Positions 1 through 11,200 of a stretch of 64,000 nt of DNA are shown piece after piece. Position 1 is the stretch's first letter. The number at the start of each line of letters is the position of its first letter. Position numbers and translations under genes: made by a program. Below the pieces are notes generated by a model. The model was not told the origin of the DNA. It worked only from the letters and a program-made list of their open reading frames with translations, and did not search any database. Origin of the DNA: Acanthaster planci (Eukaryota > Echinodermata > Asteroidea > Valvatida > Acanthasteridae); assembly GCF_001949145.1 (NCBI RefSeq), contig NW_019091355.1:618083-682082 (forward strand). Direction: 5' to 3'.

Positions 1-421
1 GGCTGCCGTCATGCAGATAAGGTAAAATTAAAATTATGGCTAATTTCAGTTTGATGGTTGGGGGTTTGATCAGATTGAAACTTGAACTGCACCATTTTGA
101 AGATATATCAAACTTACACTTCCTTTATTGAATAATTAAATGGTATGCATGCATTATTAAAACTGATGCTAGTAGACTAACTTGTTCAATTACATGTACG
201 ATAAATACAAATTATTTGAGAATATTACAGTTTTTGCACTGTAAATTCAGCTCATTCTGATGGCTTTTTTAATGTTTGTTATCGCTTTATATCTAAAGCT
301 TCTTTTACTGATGAGAAAAATTGCCCTTCTTTACCTGACGGTCTCTCAATATAAACATTTTGACCTCCCCAACTTTCAAAGTGTATTTCCAACAATATTC
401 TGGTATTATTTTTATTTTCAG

Positions 422-570
422 GCTTCCATGCAGTGAACCTTGGCCCACGAAAAGTGCTTCTTGACTACAGAGAACCAGAAGTAAATCAGGATGTACAGCA
501 TCTCAAGAGATGTCCAAGTACCATCAACAGAACGTACAAAATCAAAGACACTAAAAGAAATGAAACTTAA
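422..570 (+). CDS. possible terminal coding exon, gene unrecognised
   Basis: A pyrimidine-rich tract ending in TTTCAG at 421 is followed by an open frame that starts with two bases of a split codon. It runs 48 codons to TAA at 568-570. The peptide begins FHAVNLGPRKVLLDY and ends in a basic tail (KIKDTKRNET). The other two frames close quickly, and an AATAAA lies downstream at 1249-1254. I do not recognise the family. The next upstream splice-donor-like site (after base 21) would not join in frame, because the reading frame needed there contains a stop, so the partner exon must lie outside the window. If real, this is the 3' end of a plus-strand gene convergent with MASK. It could also be a chance open frame. 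Confidence 0.35.
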
Positions 571-2255
571 CGGGGCCCCACCAAGTATGGATTTGTGAGG
601 ACAATAGAGATCTGGAATGGCAAGGCATGAAATGGTTCATTGTCTCCTCGTACTTCAGTTTGTCAGTCCATGCAGTTTTAGTCCATCAGAACAGTTTTTG
701 CAGTGTAGAGATAGAAATTTGGCTTGTTTTAGTTCTAGTGGAATCCAACTGGGAATGATTAAGAAAATTTTAGCTCTGAAAAACTGTAATCAAATTACAC
801 ACATTTTAAGAAACATCTCAATCAGTCAAATTTTTTAATGTTTCAACTTCCACTACTGTTGATCCAAAGGTTGTTTCATTGTTTGGATTTTCATAGAAAT
901 GAAATCAACATGGTACACCTTTCAAAGGAATGAAACTCGATAAATTGGCCTGGGTTGACAAATGACTTTTGCTTGATCACAACACAAATGATGAATTAAA
1001 ATGTTAACGTTTCATTCTGTGTGTGATTTTATTATATGAGTGTTTCAAAAATGAAATACCTAAAATATTTCTAGTGTATTAAATATGCCTGAATTTTCTT
1101 GCTAGCAGGTGGTAAAACATTTCTCTTTTTAGGACTAAATACTAGCGAAAGAGTAATGATCAGTTCAGGTAGTTTAACAATAGAAATTTATTTTGATACA
1201 ATACTCGAATTTGGGCTCAGAAAACTGATTAAATTACACAAATGATGAAATAAATGTTGGAAATGCTTTATTCTCTGTGTCATTCTATTAAATGAGCATT
1301 CAAAAATGGAACATTTGAAATATTTTTCATTTGTATTAAAAGATCATGCCTTTAAAATTGAAAATGTGTCTTGAAATGCTCAATAACTTTATTGAGCATT
1401 TCTCTTTTGAAGGGCTAGTGAATTTTGACTCTTTTTAATGAAAATACTCAAGATCGATGGTGAAAAAAACAAAACTGACCATTCACAATTGCGCAGTTAT
1501 ACGCAACTGACCAACCAGTTAATGTTATGGAGCTCAATGAAAGATTATAAATATTCAATTAATTTTTTTATTGTATTAACTTTTTGAAATCTGATCAAAT
1601 TGTTTGCAAAGGTCAGAGTTGAGAAACGATTGTTTTACGTGAAGACAAATCCGGTTATATTCTGGAAATGGAGGAAAATGAAACTCAATTTAACTCTGTA
1701 TGGGGTCATTGCTGTTATAAAGCCTCAACACAGTGGAAGCTCAGGTAAGGATCAGTCTGTAACTTCACTCATAAAGAATAGGCATTCTTAAGGTACTTTC
1801 TGAACAAAATTAATTGAATTTCCAACGAATTTATTACCTGGTGCCGGTACTGAGCTATTTCAGACGGATCCAAATTTTAGTCGCTCAAGAGAAATTATTC
1901 ACTCCCAAAAATGGAACTAATTGTACTAAAAAAAGGGCCTGTCTGCTAGAGCATTAATTGGCCATTTTGTATGTTGCTATTTAAGGTTGGTTAAAGAGAC
2001 TGGTAATTCAGTTTCATTTTACAATGTATATTGTTTATTTTTCCGTTAATTTTAACAATCGCACCTTAAGAGTATTGGATTGTTAACGTACAAATGACGA
2101 GAACGAGAGGTCGAATTAAACCAATCCCACAATGCATTTCAACTAATATTTGGTTTGAATATTTAAATTTTTTATTGAAATGAGGTCAAGGATCAGTTTT
2201 TTTTTGATTGCGCAATCCTAACCTTTAAATATAAGTTCCGAGCAGAATTTTTCGA
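571..2255. other. non-coding flank with diverged repeat
   Basis: AT-rich sequence without a supported gene. It holds the tandem duplication described separately. One splice-donor-like site (CTCAG/GTAAGG, about 1744) follows an open stretch from about 1612 that I could not link to any gene. Confidence 0.5.
980..1440. repeat. diverged tandem duplication (about 250-bp period)
   Basis: The stretch from about 980 to 1150 is repeated in recognisable but diverged form from about 1235 to 1440. Shared blocks, in the same order, include ACACAAATGATGAA, a CATTCTGTGTG-like block, TCAAAAATGRAA, AAATATTT, GTATTAAA and CATTTCTCTTTT. A shorter related block (CTGAAAAACTG then AAATTACACA) appears near 770-805. 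The unit codes for nothing obvious and is not a known element to me. Confidence 0.55.
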
Positions 2256-2262
2256 AGAAGCT

Positions 2263-2345
2263 TGTGGCTTGGTGGGCTAGCTCGCTGTCCGCCAGGCTGA
2301 CGGGTCCCCGGTTCAAATCCAGCTGGGGACCCGGGGAGAGGATTT
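2263..2345 (+). repeat. tRNA-like SINE head fragment
   Basis: The segment has an A-box-like TGGTGGGCTAGCTCG and a near-perfect B box, GGTTCAAATCC, at 2310-2320. This is the promoter layout of tRNA-derived SINEs. The flanks do not form a clean tRNA acceptor stem, so it is not a functional tRNA gene. A second tRNA-like head in opposite orientation follows at about 2400-2462, sharing the GGTCCCCGGTTC core. Confidence 0.55.
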
Positions 2346-2395
2346 TTTACTCTCTGCAGTGGTGATTTATAAAAAAAAGAAATAAAATGGTAGCA

Positions 2396-2462
2396 TGGCT
2401 GGGACTAGAACCGGGGACCTGCTGACTAGCAGTCTCTCTTCTTTTCCGCTAGGCCACGGCAC
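2396..2462 (-). repeat. tRNA-like SINE head fragment, opposite orientation
   Basis: Read on the minus strand it begins GCCGTGGCCTAGCGG (A box, 2446-2460) and reaches the B box GGTTCTAGTCC at about 2402-2412. It continues minus-ward into an A/T-rich tail. It faces the plus-strand fragment at 2263-2345, so the pair is a head-on arrangement of two tRNA-derived promoters. Confidence 0.5.
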
Positions 2463-2465
2463 TTT

Positions 2466-4959
2466 CTTGAAAAACTCTACGGTTTTCGTAATTATAAACC
2501 TTAGGTTGTTTATACTTAGAAATTTTTCAGCACTGACTAGATTTCCAGATTGCAAGGGGTACCCCTTGACAAATTGGCAAGATCTAAGGCTTGGAGGCTG
2601 AGAGGGTGGAGGGGTAAGGCTTAAGCACCAGCGTGTGACTGTTGGATGATTTGGAGCAACTGATTGAAGGGCCAGGAGCTGTTGGGGTTCAGGGGTTGGG
2701 AAGTAGCTTCCATGATTGGGAGATGATGGCACTTTGGTTTAGATGAAGTGGAGTGGACTTTTGTCTGACTGGGTCTTTCAGAGAACGGAGAAGTCCTGGG
2801 AGTAGGCAGTGTTGAGTCTGCCACTGAGATCTGAATGCTGCAGAAGATCATTCCTTGTTTTTCACGAGAGCAAGTCATTGGCTGATGCCTGAAGAGTGGG
2901 CTGGGTTATCTCCATGGTCGAGAGACACATCTGGACTTGCTCCTCTGGAGACTATTGAGTGAGACAGGTAGACCACTTAGTGTGAGGGTCTTGTTGCAAC
3001 CTGGTTGAAGGGCCTTCCTCATTTGACCATCACATGTACTGCTGGAACTGCTGCTCATGCTACGTGATCACTTTAGGCTGCACTGCCCTCTGTTGTTCAT
3101 GACATGTAGAATTTTTTTCTTTGACGGGTCACATGATAGTCTGGTGACAGTGCACACAGGTTCATTTCTCAGAAGTGGCAGTAAAATACAAACATAAATG
3201 ACTGATGATGGAAATGCCAAGGTTTGTTTTATAATTGAAGAAATTGGAGTTTGGCCAATGGGTGATTTTGAACAAACTGTTATTGCTGAAGTTTCATGAG
3301 TGAACTGAAATATTTCTAGGAAGGTAAGGCTTTCATTTTGAAGAGTCATTTGGGTAAATTGAACCAGTCACAATGATGCATTTGTTCATGTCCCTAAGAC
3401 CTGCAGTGGTTGTAAAATTCAAAATATTTTCCTGAAATTGAGATAAATGTTCTGAATAGAAAAAACCTGTGGCAACCTTTTGATCTGAATAACACTTTGA
3501 AATGAACTACGATTAAGACAAATGTTCAAAGGTCAAACAGGCTCACTGACCTTAATTTAATGCTGTGCCTTCGTCAAAAGCATAATACATGCCAACATCC
3601 AAGCGGGCAAGCCTCGCTTTGTTTACAATGTAATGCACGAACCAATCACAACGCTACGTTATTTTTAAGATGGACGCTTCCGTACTAGTGACGTACATTA
3701 TTAATGAAACATCGCCTTCAACTGACACGTTTTTTTTTTCAACTCGGAAATAATCACCATTTCGAAAGAATGAATTCATTTCGTCATGGTTTTTTTTCAA
3801 ACTTTTGTTTTCTGTTTTTCGTCAAGTTCCATAAATGAAAGTAAAACTGACACATAAAACATCTCGAATGAGACAATTCTTTTATGCATTCAATGAATCA
3901 CTTTAGGTCACATTTTGCTATCACATTTATCAATCAACAAAACAGCATTCTAATTGCCTTTGTGTCACAGTGGTCACCCCTCATATCTAATAATGGAACT
4001 GTCCTCTTCCAGTACCAGCTTTAAAGCTTTGGAGGTGTTTGATTCACAAGAGAGGGGTGAAATTAGTTGTCCGAAGGCAGTCTTCACTTTCCGTAGTCTA
4101 ATTCAGAATAAAATAAAAGCCACTTTAAATGTTCAGAGGGCATTGCCTTGCCTACTATAGGTCAAAGGTCAATCTCATTGATTCAAAACACGAAGCCCCA
4201 AGAAATGTAAAACAAAACAATTCAACGCTATGAATATCATCCTACATGGGGTCAAGGGTAGGGTGGATTTTTTTAATGATTCTAGAAAAATTTGTGAGAT
4301 TTACTATAATTCACTCAAGCAAAGTGAAGTTGCCTATGGTGTAATCTAAGATAATGGGAACATCGGGAAACAGTTAAAAAGGTTGAGACAAGGCTGGTGC
4401 CCTGTCCCATATATACTGACGTCAAATACAATTCCTTTAAAGTACCCATCCAAGCCACAACAGTGCATCCAGTAATGCTGAATTGAAACGCGTCTAACCA
4501 GCATCCAAGTGCCAATTTACCAAAATCAGAAATGACATTCTGTCTCAACTTAAGAACTTTGTGGCGAACTGTTCATTATCTTCTCACAAATAAAGATGGA
4601 AAAATAAAAATAGGTTTTTTATAAGCTTGTTTCAAAAACAGCATTCACATTTTCAATGAAGTAAAACCAAAGTACTATATTCATCAGTTTACAATTATTC
4701 TATGAAAGTTTCTGCAATTTGATGAGAATTTTTCTCTTTGGATTTGTTCCAATAATATTCTTTAATTTAAATTATCACATTCTAAATTTTTGTCACATGG
4801 GAGTTTTGAATGGGAAAGGTAGTTTGGCCAGACGACAGACCAAAAAGCATTAGAGGATGGCTACTGCAGCGACGATGATTAACTTAGCTATCTCTGGTGG
4901 ATGTCACGACTGAATGATACAGCGCCCTCTATGGCAGCAGATGGAGATGTCACCTCCTG
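2466..4959. other. 3' flank / 3' UTR region of MASK
   Basis: No coding exon is supported here. The upper part (from 4959 downward) must include the MASK 3' UTR because the stop codon is at 4960-4962. I found no perfect minus-strand AATAAA close by. An ATTAAA variant (plus-strand TTTAAT) lies at about 4762, some 200 nt past the stop. The true polyadenylation site is unresolved. Confidence 0.45.
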
Positions 4960-7900
4960 TCACATGGCTGACTGGCTCCAGGCTCCCCATACCTATGATT
5001 TTGTCAGAGAAAAAATGCAAATCATTAATGACAGCCAAACAGAAAACCGGTTGAGGAACTGAACTGATGCAAACTCCCCATGATCGATGCTAACATTGAA
5101 TTAGAAATTATATATTACAAGACACCCTATTCACAATGCAACCATTTTGATCATGTTCCCTGCATCTATTTTTTTTCAATGTAATTTGTCAAATTTTGTC
5201 AATTTGCCAGACTATCTGGGGTTCCATGCCTCGCTTTCATTTTGAAATGTTGCTTAAAACATCTAGATGTAATAAATGACATTTGTTGCTTTCATAATTC
5301 TTGGGTTCCCAAAATAAAACAATTCAATCCACTTTCAATTCAATATAGCAGACTTGAGAATATGGCCAAAACTTTCACTGGTTCCCTGTTCTCAATAAAA
5401 AAAACCCTCATTTGCTGTGACATCTAGTATTATTTCAAGCATTGGCTACCTAAGAACTTATAAATCATGAGTTTGTTTTATCATAATCCCCATGCTCTGC
5501 CCAAACTAATTTGTTTTGCATATGAATGTCCAGTGCTGAGATAGGACCTACCTTTGGATTGGTACCATCCAGATGCATGGTAGGTGCTGGGTTCCAGACT
5601 GCCTCTGCCATACCGTGACCTGTGACCCCACCCATATCTCCCATGGCCATGTTGTGATGCATGCCTGCCATTGGCTCATGCTGCTCCCCGAATGGACTCA
5701 CTGGCGTCTGAAAGAAATAATGGAGGAAGCCAAGTTGGCAACTCAAAAGGTGTCTTCTGGGTTAAAATCTCTTTAGAAAACTAAAAATTGGGGAGATTTT
5801 GATAAAGAACAAGACAAGAATAATGCTGGCATACTTCAAGAGTCTTCCAAGCTGCGACTTTCTTGTGTTCTCAGTAATGTTTAGCTTCATTTCTTATACA
5901 TAATGTGGAGACCCAGGATTTTTAGCTTTTTCTTAACTCCAACAACTGAGGTGGGGTTGTTAGAAGAAGGTTGAGTCCCTTACCATGTGCATTTGGAAGC
6001 CGTCCTCTCTAGGGGGAGCCTCATGAGGGAAGTTAGGCATACCGTTAGCTGGAGCGCCTGGCAGGTCCTCTAGGTTGGTACTGGGGGCCCAATCACCACC
6101 ACTCCCTGGAGGAAATATGCAGGAATAACAAGAACTTTTCACCGATTCCATCAAAGATGAGGAACTTCTCTTTCATCACACAGAAGTTTCATGAAAGTAA
6201 GATCTGGGGATTTTTTGGCCAGGAGGGGGATCTGGATGGATCTAACACCCAATTCATTCTGTCTTTATCACTTCAGCTAAATTTTTAGACTTGGTAAGAA
6301 TGTTAGAATATTTCATCAGGTCCAGTACAAAACCAGAGGCTGTTTTTAAACCCAGACAGACTACATTTTATTTATCAACATCCAATAGCTAATCCTAGAG
6401 TAGTAGATGATAGATTCGGGCCTGTACAAGTCTGAGCTAGTAACACTGTATGAAATGTCAATGTCTGGTGGGTTGAGAAAGATTTCTCAATTGAATTCTC
6501 CTACCTGGTGTGTAAGCCCAGATGCTGCTTCCTGGTGTACCAACTGGATTGCCCAGATCACTAACTGGCACGCCAACGTAATTGACGGGTGTCTTCCGCT
6601 GGCCACGGCTACGCTCATTGCCAATGGGGATTGGGAGGCGACGATCTGGACCAATGACCGCTGGAGGTGGAGGCTGAGGTTGATCAGTTGCCATGGTGAC
6701 TGGACTGGGCGTGGTGGTCGCTGAGCGAGGCGATGCTCCAGGCGATATCGGCGAGCTACTGCTGGACATCATGGTGTTGGGAGGGGTTGGGGAAGGGTTA
6801 GGATTGGCAATGGGGGTGAACTGGCGTGCATTGGCATTCAGGGTGGACCCGATGGGGGAGGGGTAATCTGGCTGCTCAGGAGGGAGGGTCTGGTTGATGT
6901 TGACCCCAAACTGCTGACCAGGGGGAAAGGTGGAGTTTGGAGGGTTGGGGACTGGGTAGTTGTGGGCATTGAAATACGGATTAGGGATGGAGGTTGGAGG
7001 TTGCTGGAGAGGAGGGGTGGGATTCATGTGGGAGCTACGGTTGTACCCTGGGGCTTTGGACATCTCCACACTAGGTGGAGTCGGAGGGCGGTACTCGCCG
7101 TTGGCATCAGGCCTGCCGGAGTGCTGGGTCACACCCGTACCCCAGAACCCTGTGCTGTGGGACTGCGTGAGGAAATTGAAATTAGGGTAGGATTGTGAGG
7201 AGGTGGTGTTGGTGGATGAAGATGAAGGGGTGACAGCTCGGGTGCCTTGGGACATCTGCTGTTGCTGTTGTGGTAGTGGCTGTTGTGGTGGTGGTTGTTG
7301 CTGATGAACCTGTTGATAGCTTGGCTGGGTGGGGTTAGGCTGGCGTGGTTGTGATGGTCGCACTATCACTGATGCCTTGGTGGGTGGTGCAGTGACCGCA
7401 GGTTGTGACAAAGACGCTACGGTTGTCAGAATCAGGGGTCGCACATTGGCCATCTTGCTGTCAGCAATTTTGGAGGCAAATGAAGCCGAAGATGATGGGG
7501 CAGTGGAGGAACTGGATCGGGGTGGGGCAGCCATTGCCTGGTGATCAGTGCTGGTGGCCTGTGGTGTGGGACCAGCTGTGGACGAAGTGGGTGGGAAGAG
7601 TTGCCGGGCTGCCGAGCGAGGGGAGGATCCCACCGAACTGCTGATAGCGACAGAACCAGCGGATGGACTTCCTCCCGTGGCAGTGGTGGTCGCTGTCGGG
7701 AAGCGCGGCCCAGACTGGCTGGGGCTGGGTCGTCTAGGAGCTCCCGTCATAGGCACCACATTCCGGACAGGGATGGCTCCCCAGCCTGAGATGGTACTGG
7801 CTGCCTGGGGAAGCGGGAACCCTCCCTGGAATTGGGCCAGAGGCGCACCAGGGCCACGGAACTGCAAGGGCTGCTGCAGAGCCTTGGCAAATACTGCTTG

Positions 7901-8222
7901 GGAGAATTGCGCATGATGGGCCACACTGTTGGCGATGGACAGTGAGGGACGGACAGCCCCTGACTGCGGAATCCAAAGATTCATCCCTTTGGTGTCGGCA
8001 GTTGTGCTCTTCACGGAGACCTTGACGGCAGATGAGGCGGTGGTGACGGTCTTTGTCGCCGAGTAGGAGTTGGAGACGGTGAAGGTAGCAGTGTTGGATG
8101 AAGACTGGTGAGATGACGTCACCTTCTTGACCTTTGGTATGATGTCGGCAATGTCGCGATCTGGATCTTTGATCAGGGCTGCTATGAGCTGGTGGGCTTG
8201 GCGAGTTGCATCAGCTGAGCCC
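4960..8222 (-). other. ANKHD1: MASK exons 28-31: C-terminal low-complexity tail
   Basis: Exon 28 (6505-8222, 1718 nt) is a long Ser/Pro/Thr/Gln-rich exon with a poly-Gln stretch (coded around 7255-7320) and the conserved DRRLPIPIG-type motif (human IPPPIG). Exons 29 (5984-6105), 30 (5552-5707, Met/His/Gly-rich) and 31 (4960-4992) finish the protein. Exon 31 is only ten codons plus TGA. It was accepted because it restores the Trp-rich end seen in ANKHD1 (QIWPGTWAPH) and has a clean ATAG acceptor in phase 0. Confidence 0.88.
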
Positions 8223-11200
8223 CTGAAAGACAACATCAAACACTATATGAATGAAACAACTCAAGGTACAACAATGGTTTGGTTTAACCCTAGACTCAAA
8301 GCCATCAGGGATCCAAGTCCTTAAGCAAGGTATCTTGCCATAATCATTTCTTTGGTCTTTTTTTGTTTTGCAATTAACGCTTACAGTCTGAAAGGGTTAC
8401 CCTTTTCATGCCTGGCTCTTTCAAATTTCCTGTATTAGCTCAGACTAAGGTTCATAGTTCAGACTATAAATAGTTCACTTCCACTTTATTTGAAGTAAGC
8501 CTCAACTCAGACTTACTTGATGTTAATGGTCCTTTCTCCACCCTTATTCTGCCGGTCTACATCAATGTGCGCCCCTGTCACTTCCCGAATGGCATTAATG
8601 TTACACCCTCCTCGGCCAATCAGACGGCTGATTGCTGATGCAGGGACATTGACTTTCTTCGACCGGAATGAGGAGATTGACCTAGAAGACAAAAAACCAT
8701 CAAATACGCATGATGACAGGTTCTGCCAATCATTTAACTCCACAGCACAGCATCCACATTTATCAAACTCCTCAATACAAACTACTGAAAATGTCTTTCA
8801 TCTGAGTCATGGTACACTGTGACTTTGAACACTCAGCCAACATCCGATTGTAGCTATAACTTGCGGATGCAGTGAAACATGTTAGAGGTAAACTTTATTT
8901 TTCTTACCTTCGGACAACTTCCTTCCAGCCTTCGTCCCTCTTCTGTCCTCTCTTGGGGCTGGCTCCTGTGCCTGGCGGGTTCTTGACAGTAGAGGAACCA
9001 GCCGCGTCTCCGCTGCCTCCCCGGGGCGAGTTCTTAGTGCTATGGCTATGGTCCCTATCCGCAGAAATCACAAGAGGTGTTGGTTTCATTCTAGATCATC
9101 AAGATATTGATAAGCTTCACAACTGATTTAGTAAAAGCACCTGTTGGAGGTTTTGGGTCACCGCTTACAACCTTTTAATTTGAGGCGAGTCTCTAGGGGT
9201 TTCCCACCCAAATAAAAACTGGCATTGTATTTCAAACTGCTTCCTGGGAACACTTCTTACAAACCCATCATGATCTATGTTACAGATTTTAGGGACTACG
9301 GCCAGTCTATAAACTTGGGGTCTGATTTTTTTTCGTGTCCCTGTCACATCTGATATATGATAGTTTGAAATAGTTTGAAATCAATTTCAATATTTAAATG
9401 TCACATTACACAGCTCAGTACAGGTACAAATAAAATTACCACTGTTGGACCCTCAAATTAAATTCATAAAACGACCGATAAGTACAAAGATTATATCACT
9501 CACGAGGAATGATCGGTATGCTTGCCGTCTTTCCCCGACTTCTTTCGTCTCTCCTTATCTCGCCCCTTGTCCCTCTCCCGTTCTTTCTTGGCTGGCCCGC
9601 CTCCCTCTTTGCTGTCAGTCTCGTCCATCTCAATCACGCTGTTGCGTAGTCTCTTCCTGCTGTCACCCTCATTGATATCCTGACCTCGTGATTTGGCACG
9701 AGATCGGACGCGGTCTTTCCTGGAGTCACTGGCACTGGTCACTGTAAAAAAGGCAGACATCAGGCCTGACTCACAAATGGCGTACAATAAAATTGTTTCC
9801 TTCATGCTGGATTTTTCTTGGTTCTAGGAAATTAAATTCTAAAACTTCCTTTTATCAGTTTCAAGTATGATAACTTGTAGCTCAACATCAAGGCATCATC
9901 TTCTTGTATTTATAATTGGCAAATCAATCATTAATGTTTGATTTGTGAACCAAGAAGTAAGGAGAACTTTGTACCAATAACCAAATAGTATGCCAAGGTT
10001 CCTTCATGATTCGCAACTAGGCTATCTTCTCAGGACCATTCAGTAAGTCCTTCTTGGATGGCCACGCTGCCAGATTCTTACAGACAAGGCTAAGTACCTG
10101 ATTCTTTGGAGCTTGAGGAGCTGGTAGGTATGTTGCCTGCTGTTATCTTGGCACTATTGCCTGTCATTGACAGCGCCTTGACAGCATTGCTGCCACTGCT
10201 GCTGTTGTTGATGTTGCCTGTATTGCTACTGACATTGCTGCTGTTGTTGCTGCTGTTGTTGCTGGTGACTAGCTTGGTGTTCTTACCCTTCTTGGCTCCA
10301 GACATGGTGTAGGTGGCTGGAGTGTCTGTGGTGCAGACTTTGCCGATGGTAGTTGTGGTAGTGGCAGAAGGGGGCTCAAGGGGAACTGGGTCTTCCACTA
10401 TGGGGGGGGGGTTGAGACAAAAAAGAAAATCGTTGGGCTCATAGTTTGAATGAAACCCTAATAGTAAAAGGAAACTACTGTCTCAAAAATGATCACAAGA
10501 ACGGAACAAAGTATGACGCCTTGAAAACCATATCATCAGACAGCTGGGCATGTCTACTGCTCATGAAGTGAATGTGAACTCAAGATGAATAGACAACAGC
10601 GACAGGTGCATGTAGCTTAAAGTTAAGACACATAAAATGCTCTCTGGACTGAAACAGGAACAAAATGTCACACTTCAGACTTCCCTAATGATGCACAAGT
10701 TTAACCTATTATTTGATATGTCGATGTAAACTCTAGACTAACAGCTCCCAGCAACAGGTGAACAAAGACATGTGATTGGTGAATGTTAGGATTTAAGTGT
10801 TTTTAATACATACTCAGGCCTAACCAAGGTTAAGACCAATTATGGATAAGCTCGATCTACTCAACATCATGTGGATATGAACCCAGGACCCAAAGCTCCC
10901 TGTAAACCAAGACTCACTGTTGATAGTTGGGCTTGGAGTGCTGTCCTCTCTCTCCTGGTCTTGATCTGCATCTGGGTCTGGGTCATCAGTGATATCCTTC
11001 TGCTGTTTCTCTCGGCGTTTCTTTTTCTTTTTCTCCCTGCGTTTGGCTGCCTGGGCCTTGCGGCTCTCCTCACGTGACTGTCAATTCCAAAAAAGGACAA
11101 ACACAACATCACACATAAATCATTTTTAAAACAATCATTTCATGTACTGAGATACTCAGAACTTTATGACACTGTGGCAGAATGTTCACCTGATTTATAG

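Noticed and set aside
1600-1744. Possible exon ending at CTCAG/GTAAGG
   Set aside because: Only the donor is convincing. The peptide (KTNPVIFWKWRKMKLN...) matches nothing I know, and it lies beyond a stop-containing exon on the same strand.
2263-2345. Functional tRNA gene
   Set aside because: A and B boxes are present, but acceptor and anticodon stems do not pair properly.
2367-2732. 121-codon minus-strand open frame
   Set aside because: It runs through the tRNA-like SINE fragment and ends in a poly-Phe from an A-rich tail, so it is repeat-derived.
6407-8324. Numerous plus-strand open frames opposite the large MASK exon 28
   Set aside because: They are antisense shadows of a GC-rich, low-complexity coding exon. 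None has splice context or recognisable domains.
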